A stretch of DNA of 11,940 nucleotides, from NCBI GenBank assembly GCA_945875045.1, contig CAMCIX010000016.1:1-11940 (forward strand), read 5' to 3'. The position numbers and the translations under genes were made by a program. How positions within the stretch are numbered: the first letter of the stretch is position 1; each line of letters begins with the position of its first letter. This document shows, in pieces, positions 6,170 through 11,795 of this stretch. Under the pieces are notes generated by a model. It ran no database searches, was not told where the DNA came from, and saw only the letters and a list, made by a program, of their open reading frames with translations. Origin of the DNA: an uncultured Clostridia bacterium. Lineage in GTDB: Bacteria > Bacillota > Clostridia > Oscillospirales > Acutalibacteraceae.

Positions 6170-6808
6170 TTGGTTAAGACCTTGCTGTTCTTTGTGTTCG
6201 GGTATTTTTCGGGAAGTATCCTGTTCGCAAAGGTCTACGGTACGCTTTTTAATAAGGATATTACGGGCGGGAGTAAGGACAATAATCCCGGTGCGGCAAA
6301 CGCCTTTATGCAGGGCGGTATGCTCTGCGGCAGTCTGACCCTTATCGGCGATCTTTTAAAGGGCTTTCTGCCTGTGTTTCTTTACATAATGGCGTCGGGC
6401 GGCAGGGCGGACTTAGGGATCGCGCTTGTGCTGGCGGCTCCTGTGATTGGGCATAATTATTCGGTTTTCTACCGCTTTGGGGGCGGCAAGGGTATCGCCG
6501 TCTCGTTTGGCTGTCTTTTGGGGCTTCTTCCGCGTCCGCTTCCCGTTCTTATTTTGGCGGCGTGCTATATCACCCTTTCGATAGTAGTCCGAATTTCTCC
6601 CCATTATTACAGAACCCTTGCGGCATACGCCGCTACGTCGGCGCTGGGACTGCGCTTTGTCCCCGAATGGGGCATAAAGCTCGGTATGACCTTTATCGCC
6701 GCGCTGATAATCGTCAAGCACTTAGCAAGCGAGGAAGCTCGGCAAAAATTCCGCGTTACCCTGCCCGCGGTTGACGATTTAAAAGGATTTATAAAAAAAG
6801 CAAAATAG
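6170..6808 (+). CDS. plsY: Glycerol-3-phosphate acyltransferase (acyl-phosphate dependent)
   Basis: Membrane enzyme that transfers an acyl group from acyl-phosphate to glycerol-3-phosphate, giving lysophosphatidate, the first step of phospholipid synthesis; PlsX normally makes the acyl-phosphate. The 212 residues are close to the usual 200 or so, with several hydrophobic segments. Motif 1 reads GGSKDNNPGAANAF (33-46) instead of the common GSGNxGATN, keeping Gly, Ala and Asn. Motif 2 is GHNYSVFYRFGGGKGIAVSFG (94 onward), very close to consensus. The C-terminal motif has VKHLASEEA. The TTG at 6170 is chosen because GGTGGTGAT (6157-6165) makes a well-spaced ribosome site for it; GTG at 6158 or 6161 would lie inside that site. 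The stop TAG is the first bases of its duplicated terminator hairpin. Confidence 0.85.
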   Translation: MVKTLLFFVFGYFSGSILFAKVYGTLFNKDITGGSKDNNPGAANAFMQGGMLCGSLTLIGDLLKGFLPVFLYIMASGGRADLGIALVLAAPVIGHNYSVFYRFGGGKGIAVSFGCLLGLLPRPLPVLILAACYITLSIVVRISPHYYRTLAAYAATSALGLRFVPEWGIKLGMTFIAALIIVKHLASEEARQKFRVTLPAVDDLKGFIKKAK

Positions 6809-6825
6809 CGGCCTTGATACCGCTT
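6806..6825 (+). repeat. Left target duplicate of element copy 2 (terminator hairpin without T-tract)
   Basis: Twenty bases starting with the plsY stop TAG and holding the stem AGCGG/CCGCT (6807-6811 and 6820-6824). They are repeated exactly at 7000-7019. Here the hairpin runs into the 174-bp element and has lost its T-tract, so termination may be weakened at this copy. Confidence 0.88.
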
Positions 6826-6999
6826 CAGTCTGTCGAAAAAGCCTATTTTAGGCTCCCCTTGTCAGGGGAGCTGTCACCATAGGTGACTGAGGGGTAGTCA
6901 GAAAAGGCTTTATTAAAGCATTTTCTCTCCCTCCGTCACGGCAAAGCCGTGCCACCTCCCTCGTCAGAGGGAGGCGAAAGATAGTTTATCGACACTCTC
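6826..6999. mobile_element. 174-bp palindromic MITE-like element, copy 2
   Basis: Base-for-base identical to 3705-3878 and in the same orientation. It is inserted in the terminator of plsY and flanked by 20-base direct repeats (6806-6825 and 7000-7019). The flanking sequence is unrelated to that of copy 1 except that it, too, is a complete hairpin. The same end points are defined independently by both insertions, which fixes the element as exactly 174 bp. Confidence 0.9.
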
Positions 7000-7022
7000 T
7001 AGCGGCCTTGATACCGCTTTTT
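7000..7022 (+). terminator. plsY terminator, right duplicate with T-tract
   Basis: AGCGG (7001-7005) pairs with CCGCT (7014-7018) around an 8-base loop and continues into five T's (7018-7022). Before the insertion this would have directly followed the plsY stop codon; it is now 192 bases from it. It also insulates lemA from upstream transcription. Confidence 0.75.
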
Positions 7023-7041
7023 ATATTCGAAAATATTATAG

Positions 7042-7070
7042 TGGAAATTTCGGCAATAATATATTATAAT
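7042..7070 (+). promoter_or_regulatory. Probable promoter of the lemA operon
   Basis: TGGAAA (7042-7047), 17 bases, TATAAT (7065-7070). A second TATAAT lies at 7074-7079 without as good a -35. The surrounding stretch is very A+T-rich, and the start codon of lemA is 40 bases downstream of the first -10. Confidence 0.55.
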
Positions 7071-7109
7071 GTGTATAATGTATTTTTTCGTCTTGAAAGG
7101 AAGATTAAT

Positions 7110-7682
7110 ATGAAGAAAAAAGGACTTATTATTCTATTCGCGGTTCTCGCCGTGATAGGTTTGATTATCGGCGTGGTTGCGGGCTCCTACAACGGACTTG
7201 TCGAGCAGAGGGAGACGGTTGACAATGCGCAGTCGCAGATTTCGGTTCAGCTCCAGCGCAGAGCCGACCTTATACCCAACTTTGTCGCGACGGTAAAGGG
7301 CTATTCGAATTACGAGCAGGAGACATATACCGCCGTTACCGAGGCAAGAGCCGCAGTTTCGGGCGCAAAGACCGCTTCAGAGCAGGCGGACGCCTCCGCA
7401 CAGCTTGATAAGGCGATTAACGTTTGGGTAAACGCCGTTACCGAGGCGTACCCCGACCTTAAGGCGAACGAGCAGTACAAGGGTCTTCAGGACGAGCTGG
7501 CAGGTACAGAAAACCGCCTTGCGGTCGCCCGAAAGGACTATAACGAGGCGGCTAAGGAATATAATGTAGCGGTTAAAAGATTTCCTAAAAACATAATCGC
7601 GGGTATGTTCGGCTTTTCGCAGGTCGATTATTTCGAGGCTCAGGCGGGAACCGAAAACGTACCGCAGGTAAGCTTCGACTGA
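7110..7682 (+). CDS. lemA: LemA family membrane-anchored protein
   Basis: A 190-residue protein with an N-terminal membrane anchor (about 4-25) and an extracytoplasmic helical bundle. Family hallmarks are QLQRRADLIPNFVATVKGY (about 46-64), the following YEQETYTAVTEARAA, and ANEQYKGLQDELAGTENRLAVARKDYNEAAKEYN near the C-terminus. Molecular function is not established for the family; it often neighbours TPM/YgcG-like proteins, as here. The ATG at 7110 is chosen because GAAAGGAAG (7095-7103) precedes it and it gives the canonical short Lys-rich start before the membrane helix. An in-frame start at 7008 would begin inside the plsY terminator. A TPM-domain gene follows 7 bases after the stop. Confidence 0.92.
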   Translation: MKKKGLIILFAVLAVIGLIIGVVAGSYNGLVEQRETVDNAQSQISVQLQRRADLIPNFVATVKGYSNYEQETYTAVTEARAAVSGAKTASEQADASAQLDKAINVWVNAVTEAYPDLKANEQYKGLQDELAGTENRLAVARKDYNEAAKEYNVAVKRFPKNIIAGMFGFSQVDYFEAQAGTENVPQVSFD

Positions 7683-7689
7683 TTAGCTT

Positions 7690-8490
7690 ATGAAAAAAAT
7701 CATCACCTTTATCGCGGCGGCGCTGGCGGCGTGTCTTATAGCTCTGCCCGCCGCGGCGGCAAATAAATATCCCGAACCCGATTCGCGATTTTTTGTAAAC
7801 GACTTTGCCGACGTTATCGACAGCGACGCGGAGGAGGAAATCTACTCCCGCGCGGTCGCTTTACAGGAAAAAACCACCGCGCAGGTGGCGGTGGTGACGG
7901 TAAACACCCTTGACGGAGAGGACCCGGCGGACTATTCGCTGGGACTCGGCAGACAGTGGGGAGTAGGTCAAAAGGGCGAGGATAACGGGGTTGTAATACT
8001 GCTTGCAAAGACCGAACGGCAGATTGATATTGCCGTAGGCTACGGGCTTGAGGGCGCTTTGCCCGACAGTAAAACGGGCAGAATTATAGACGTTTACGGG
8101 CTTGACTATCTTAAAGAGGATGATTTTTCCACAGGACTGCTTGAGATATTCAAGGCGATTGTCAACGAGGTATATATCGAGTACGGCGAAGAACCCGAGG
8201 CGGGCTACACCGAGATTGACGAAACAGACGGGGAAGAGCTTGACGGCTACGGCGCGAAGGTCGCCGTTTCGTGGGTAATACTTATCGCGGTTGTGGTTCT
8301 TTATCTTCTCATTTTCGGCAGAAGACGGCGCGGATTTTTTTGGTTCGGAGGTCCTCCGGGCGGCTTTGGAGGCTTCGGCGGCGGCGGTTTTTCCGGCGGT
8401 TCGGGAGGCTTTTCCGGCGGCTTCGGTGGAGGTGGCTTCTCGGGAGGAGGCGGCTCCTTCGGGGGCGGCGGCGCCGGCAGAGGCTTTTAA
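7690..8490 (+). CDS. TPM-domain protein with Gly-rich tail (YgcG-like)
   Basis: Exported membrane protein of 266 residues. A signal peptide occupies about 1-24 (AALAACLIALPAAAA). The TPM domain runs about 33-165 (FVNDFADVID at the start, AQVAVVTVNTL, then GEDNGVVILLAKTERQIDIAVGYGLEGALPD). An acidic linker follows, then a membrane helix at about 192-209, the basic GRRRRG stop-transfer, and a tail of roughly 45 residues almost entirely Gly, Phe and Ser. TPM proteins include thylakoid photosystem II repair factors with phosphatase activity, but the bacterial relatives have no firm role. Envelope maintenance alongside LemA is inferred from the pairing. No strong ribosome site precedes the ATG, which lies 7 bases after the lemA stop, so translation probably depends on coupling. 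Confidence 0.9.
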   Translation: MKKIITFIAAALAACLIALPAAAANKYPEPDSRFFVNDFADVIDSDAEEEIYSRAVALQEKTTAQVAVVTVNTLDGEDPADYSLGLGRQWGVGQKGEDNGVVILLAKTERQIDIAVGYGLEGALPDSKTGRIIDVYGLDYLKEDDFSTGLLEIFKAIVNEVYIEYGEEPEAGYTEIDETDGEELDGYGAKVAVSWVILIAVVVLYLLIFGRRRRGFFWFGGPPGGFGGFGGGGFSGGSGGFSGGFGGGGFSGGGGSFGGGGAGRGF

Positions 8491-8525
8491 CCGCTTTTTC
8501 AAAAACAAATTAACGGAGCATTTTA

Positions 8526-9650
8526 ATGTCTGACCATTTTAACGGCAAGGATTACGGCGATTATTTTAAATCGCTTGAGCGGCGGCTTAACAAGGCGGAA
8601 AAGCCCGAGGAGCCGCCTAAAACATCCGTAAAGCCCACGCAAAAAAGCAGGGTAAAGAAAAAACACGGAATATACAAGGTAATAAAAATAAGAAAAGCCG
8701 TCCTCGCGCTTACTTTAGCCGCGGCGGTTATTTCGGTTGCCGTCTTTGCCCTATCGCATAACGGCAAAGGAGAGGCGGTTCCACAGGCTGCGACAGAATC
8801 TAAGACCGACGAGCCGGTAAAAACGGATAATACAGTAGAGAAAATTGTCTATAATATCCCCGACGATACTAAGGAAATCCCTGCGGACAACGACTGCGAG
8901 GGCGCGATTATCGTAAACACCGCGACCCACACGGCTGTGGCGGCGAGAAATCCGAAAAAAAGGCTTTACCCCGCCTCTACCACAAAGCTTATGACCCTGC
9001 TTGTTGCCTGTGATAATATTGAAAGCTACGACGATACCTTTACAATGACCCTCGACATTACCGACCCGCTCTATGTCGCCGAGGCTTCGGTGGCGGGCTT
9101 TTTAAACGGCGAGGTAATCTCTATGACCGACCTGCTTTACGGGCTTATTCTGCCCTCGGGAGCCGACGCGGCGGTGGCGCTCACCCAAAAAATATCGGGC
9201 GGGGAAACGGAATTTGTAAAGCTAATGAACGCAAAGGCAAAGGAGTTAGGGCTTAAGGACACCCGCTTTGCAAACGCGACGGGGCTTTTTGACAAGGAGC
9301 AGTACACCACCGCCTACGATATGGCGATAATTCTTGAAACGGCGCTTAAAAACCCGATTTGCAAGAAGGTTATTTCCACCTATCAGTACACCACCTCTAA
9401 GACCGAACAGCACCCCGAGGGCATACCCCTTTCGGCGACCCTGTTCGAATATATGTACGGCACCGAGCCCGAAACTGCGACAATTTTGGGCGGCAAAACG
9501 GGCTTTGTCAACGAGTCGGGCTACTGCATAGCCTCCTACGGCACAAACAACACAACGGGCAACGAGTATATAGTAGTGACCCTTAAAAACTCCTCCCGCT
9601 GGCCCGCCTTTCATGGGCAGATTGATTTGTATAAGCAATTCGCTGATTAA
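8526..9650 (+). CDS. D-alanyl-D-alanine carboxypeptidase (DacF/PBP5-like serine peptidase)
   Basis: Trims the terminal D-Ala of peptidoglycan stem peptides outside the membrane. The 374 residues comprise a charged cytoplasmic segment (1-56), one signal-anchor helix (about 57-76), a linker, and a peptidase S11 domain (about 120-370). Motif 1 is STTK with nucleophile S151 and K154. Motif 2 reads S211-G-A213 where SxN is usual. Motif 3 is K324-T-G. The anchor is N-terminal rather than the C-terminal amphipathic helix of classical PBP5, and no C-terminal beta domain is evident. The ATG at 8526 follows ACGGAG (8513-8518). It lies 35 bases after the TPM gene, probably in the same transcript. The stop codon is the beginning of the heptamer inverted repeat at 9647. 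Confidence 0.92.
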   Translation: MSDHFNGKDYGDYFKSLERRLNKAEKPEEPPKTSVKPTQKSRVKKKHGIYKVIKIRKAVLALTLAAAVISVAVFALSHNGKGEAVPQAATESKTDEPVKTDNTVEKIVYNIPDDTKEIPADNDCEGAIIVNTATHTAVAARNPKKRLYPASTTKLMTLLVACDNIESYDDTFTMTLDITDPLYVAEASVAGFLNGEVISMTDLLYGLILPSGADAAVALTQKISGGETEFVKLMNAKAKELGLKDTRFANATGLFDKEQYTTAYDMAIILETALKNPICKKVISTYQYTTSKTEQHPEGIPLSATLFEYMYGTEPETATILGGKTGFVNESGYCIASYGTNNTTGNEYIVVTLKNSSRWPAFHGQIDLYKQFAD

Positions 9651-9681
9651 TTCGGAATTCGGAATTCGGAATGCGGAATTA
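9647..9681 (+). repeat. Left inverted arm, heptamer array E (unit ATTCGGA)
   Basis: Five period-7 units, with the fourth carrying TGCGG, start at the last base of the final sense codon of the carboxypeptidase gene and include its TAA (9648-9650). It is the reverse complement of 10038-10072 at 33 of 35 positions. It shares phase, length and end bases with array A at 490-524. Confidence 0.9.
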
Positions 9682-9692
9682 AAGAGGTTTTT

Positions 9693-10040
9693 ATGGATAA
9701 TGCAGTAGTCGAAAAAAGCAAGTCTTTTGCTATTAGAATTGTGCGTGCTTATAAATACCTTACTGCGGAAAAGAATGAGTATGTGCTTTCAAAACAACTC
9801 TTGCGAAGCGGAACAAGTATAGGTGCAAATGTTAAAGAAGCAATAAGGGGACAAAGCAAGCCCGACTTTTATTCCAAGCTCAATATTGCGCTCAAAGAGG
9901 CGAGTGAAACCGAATATTGGCTTGAAATATTATACGAAACCGAGTATATTGATAAAAAGCTTTTCGACAGTATAAATTCAGACTGTCAAGAACTGATAAA
10001 ACTTTTAGTATCAATAACTAAAACTCAGAAACAAAAATAA
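9693..10040 (+). CDS. Four-helix-bundle protein (23S rRNA intervening-sequence / S23 family)
   Basis: A 115-residue, all-helical, highly charged protein without signal or membrane segment. The family signature is LLRSGTSIGANVKEAIRGQSK (37-57), followed by DFYSKLNIALKEASETEYWLEILYETEYID (58-87) and a last helix ending in a Lys/Gln-rich tail. Relatives are encoded inside intervening sequences of 23S rRNA genes, and the Avd accessory protein of diversity-generating retroelements has the same fold; both suggest nucleic-acid or RNP binding. No reverse transcriptase or variable repeat is visible here, so an Avd role is not supported. AAAGAGG (9681-9687) precedes the ATG by 5 bases and begins at the last base of the left arm. 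Codon use is A+T-richer than the flanking genes, which suggests transfer. Confidence 0.88.
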   Translation: MDNAVVEKSKSFAIRIVRAYKYLTAEKNEYVLSKQLLRSGTSIGANVKEAIRGQSKPDFYSKLNIALKEASETEYWLEILYETEYIDKKLFDSINSDCQELIKLLVSITKTQKQK

Positions 10041-10072
10041 TTCCGCATTCCGCATTCCGAATTCGGAATTAA
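10038..10072 (-). repeat. Right inverted arm, heptamer array F
   Basis: Five period-7 units (ATTCCGC, ATTCCGC, ATTCCGA, ATTCGGA and a partial unit), inverted with respect to 9647-9681 (33/35). The arm supplies the stop codon TAA (10038-10040) of the four-helix-bundle gene. Confidence 0.9.
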
Positions 10073-10074
10073 AT

Positions 10075-10108
10075 AAAAAAACGACAAGATTATTACCTTG
10101 CCGCTTTT
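10075..10108. terminator. Possible bidirectional terminator after the cassette
   Basis: CGACAAG (10082-10088) faces CTTGCCG (10097-10103). On the plus strand the stem has one A-C mismatch and is followed by C and four T's. On the minus strand the mismatch becomes a G-U pair and seven T's follow (complement of 10075-10081), so it is the stronger terminator in that direction. No minus-strand gene is seen to its right, so the plus-strand role of ending the lemA-carboxypeptidase-cassette transcript seems more relevant. Confidence 0.45.
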
Positions 10109-10148
10109 AAGCATAATTTGTTGTAAATTGTAATTATATTTTATCGCA

Positions 10149-10240
10149 TTTTCGCGAAAAGTCAAGTGAAATATGTGGAAATCGTGAATTTTCCGTGAAT
10201 TTTTACCTTTTTAACAAAAAATAATTTTGGCGGTTATTAA
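10149..10240 (+). promoter_or_regulatory. Upstream region of the rRNA methyltransferase gene
   Basis: A candidate promoter is TTAACA (10211-10216), 18 bases, TATTAA (10235-10240). Upstream lie a perfect 12-bp palindrome TTTTCGCGAAAA (10149-10160) and two direct copies of CGTGAATTTT (10183-10192 and 10194-10203) spaced 11 bases apart, about one helical turn. These could be regulator sites, but no regulator family can be named from them. The region from 10109 to 10273 otherwise shows no gene. Confidence 0.35.
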
Positions 10241-10273
10241 ATTTTACCCCTGCCGTAAAGGAGCGGTCATAAA

Positions 10274-11644
10274 ATGCAGAAAAACGATGAAATCGAAATT
10301 GAAATAACCGATATGACCGACGAGGGCAGCGGTATAGGACGGTACGGCGGTATGGCGGTTTTCGTGCCGCTGACGGCGGTGGGGGACAGGGCGCTTGTAA
10401 GGGTGCTCAAGGTCAAAAAAACCTACGCCTACGGCAAGCTTATAAGCCTTGTTTCCCCCTCGCCCGACAGAACCGAAAGCGACTGCCCCTCCTTTTCTCG
10501 CTGCGGCGGCTGTGTTTACAGGCATATTAGCTATGATTCGGAATGTCGTATCAAGTCTTCGAGGGTGTACGAGGCGATAAAGCGCATAGGCGGCGTTGAC
10601 CTAATGCCGCGCGAGATAATTAAATCTAAAAGTCCCGACCGCTACCGTAACAAGGCGCAATACCCCGTGGCGGCGGACGGCTCGCTGGGCTTTTACTCCT
10701 TTCACTCCCACCGTATCGCCCCCTGTGACGGGTGTGCGCTCCAGCCCGAAATTTTTGATAAAATCGCCGCTGTATGCACTGAGTGGATAAGGGAAAATGG
10801 TATAAGCGTCTACAACGAGGAAAGCCACCGCGGCTTACTCCGTCATATATACCTCCGACTTGCCGAAAAGACGGGGGAAATAATGGTTGTCGCCGTGATA
10901 AACGGAGAAAAGCTCCCCTTTGCCGAGGATTTAAAGAACAGGCTTTTATCGGTTTGCGGGGAGGGACTTAAAAGCCTGCAAATCAATATAAACCTTGACA
11001 ATACCAACGTTATTTTGGGGGATAAATGTAAGGTGCTTTACGGCGTGGACTGCATAACCGACATTCTCTGCGGCGTTAAAATACGCCTGTCCCCCCTCTC
11101 GTTTTATCAGGTCAACCGAGCCACCGCCGAAAGGCTTTACCAAAAGGCGGCAGAATATGCCGCGCCCGAGGGCAAGATTATTTTGGACCTTTACTGCGGC
11201 GCGGGGACTATCGGGCTTTCAATGGCAAACCGAGCAAAACAGATAATCGGCGCGGAAATCGTGCCCGAGGCGGTAGAGGACGCAAGGTATAACGCCCGGC
11301 TTAACGGCATTAAAAACGCCGAGTTTATCTGTGCCGACGCGGCGCAGGCGGCAAATAAGCTTTGCGCGAGGGGAGTATCGCCCGACGTTGTTATTTTAGA
11401 CCCGCCGCGCAAGGGCTGTTCTGCGGAGCTTATTAATACCGTTGCGGAGGATTTCCGCCCGGAGCGGGTGGTCTACGTTTCCTGCGATCCCGCGACCTTG
11501 GCGAGAGATATAAAGCTTTTTACCGAAAAGGGCTATTCTTTAGAGGAGTACACCCCCGTGGATATGTTCCCCCGCACCGCGCATGTTGAGTGCTGTGCGC
11601 TGTTATGCCGCGCCCAGGCTGTGCTTTGCACAGCAACGATATAA
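10274..11644 (+). CDS. rlmD: 23S rRNA (uracil-5-)-methyltransferase, RumA/RlmD type
   Basis: Uses S-adenosylmethionine to make 5-methyluridine in 23S rRNA. In Firmicutes one enzyme (RlmCD) may modify two sites, so the exact target is uncertain. It has 456 residues. A TRAM RNA-binding domain covers about 1-59. The 4Fe-4S ligands are C71, C77, C80 and C151. The methyltransferase fold follows with SAM motif DLYCGAGTIGLS (305-316), DPPRKG (376-381), the catalytic nucleophile C404 in VSCDPATLARD, and HVEC with E439 near the end. AAAGGAG (10257-10263) precedes the ATG. After the usual end ('ALLCR', residue 446) there are about ten extra residues (AQAVLCTATI) encoded by the hairpin repeat that begins at 11618, and the stop codon lies inside that repeat's closing stem. 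Confidence 0.93.
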   Translation: MQKNDEIEIEITDMTDEGSGIGRYGGMAVFVPLTAVGDRALVRVLKVKKTYAYGKLISLVSPSPDRTESDCPSFSRCGGCVYRHISYDSECRIKSSRVYEAIKRIGGVDLMPREIIKSKSPDRYRNKAQYPVAADGSLGFYSFHSHRIAPCDGCALQPEIFDKIAAVCTEWIRENGISVYNEESHRGLLRHIYLRLAEKTGEIMVVAVINGEKLPFAEDLKNRLLSVCGEGLKSLQININLDNTNVILGDKCKVLYGVDCITDILCGVKIRLSPLSFYQVNRATAERLYQKAAEYAAPEGKIILDLYCGAGTIGLSMANRAKQIIGAEIVPEAVEDARYNARLNGIKNAEFICADAAQAANKLCARGVSPDVVILDPPRKGCSAELINTVAEDFRPERVVYVSCDPATLARDIKLFTEKGYSLEEYTPVDMFPRTAHVECCALLCRAQAVLCTATI

Positions 11645-11735
11645 ATTCTTTTAAGAATTTATGATATACGCTTCGCGTTCGATATGTGCTTCGCACGCGA
11701 TGTGTCCTTGCGGGACGAGAAAGGAATTTATATCG
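11618..11735. repeat. Multi-hairpin repeat at the 3' end of the rRNA methyltransferase gene
   Basis: A string of small perfect stems: GCTGTGC/GCACAGC (11618-11624, 11628-11634), AAATTCTT/AAGAATTT (11643-11650, 11653-11660), ACGC-TTC-GCGT (11668-11678), GTGC-TTC-GCAC (11686-11696) and GTCC/GGAC (11704-11707, 11713-11716). A 12-bp outer stem, CGATATAAATTC (11637-11648) with GAATTTATATCG (11724-11735), encloses the last four. The outer stem and the AAATTCTT stem use the same left bases, so they exclude each other. Hairpin strings with TTCG-type loops and GATAT linkers are familiar from intergenic regions of gut Clostridia, but I cannot give them an established name. Bases 11736-11780 show nothing recognisable. 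Confidence 0.75.
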
Positions 11736-11795
11736 CAGCCGAAGACTATATCAAATTTTGCCAACGTCAAAAAATATCGAAAAGGAGCTTTAAAA

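Larger units (their letters stand above)
9647..10072 (+). mobile_element. IVS-like cassette: four-helix-bundle gene between inverted heptamer arrays
   Basis: A 426-bp unit of left arm 9647-9681, one gene 9693-10040, and right arm 10038-10072. The arms are 35 bp each and complementary at 33 positions, and both ends are TTAA. Almost nothing else is inside: 11 bases separate the left arm from the ATG, and the gene's stop codon belongs to the right arm. The interior is visibly more A+T-rich and less GGC/GAC-biased than its neighbours. A transcript would fold into a 35-bp stem with the gene as its loop. This is the layout of the intervening sequences found in some 23S rRNA genes, which encode proteins of this same family. 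Mobility is inferred from architecture, not shown. Confidence 0.6.

Noticed and set aside
7008..7109. N-terminal extension of LemA by 34 residues
   Set aside because: It begins inside the plsY terminator and spans the promoter; the ATG at 7110 has a good ribosome site and the normal LemA start.
8340..8490. Tandem DNA repeat in the TPM gene
   Set aside because: It encodes the Gly-rich tail typical of this protein family; low complexity explains it.
7861..8508. Long open frame opposite the TPM gene
   Set aside because: Its composition mirrors the GC-rich Gly-coding tail on the other strand; no ribosome site and no recognisable family.
9693..10040. Avd protein of a diversity-generating retroelement
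   Set aside because: Same fold family, but no reverse transcriptase, template repeat or variable repeat is present in the window.
9647..10072. TTAA target-site duplication of a piggyBac-like transposon
   Set aside because: TTAA occurs at both ends, but it is part of the inverted arms themselves, so it cannot be told apart from arm symmetry, and no such transposase is present.
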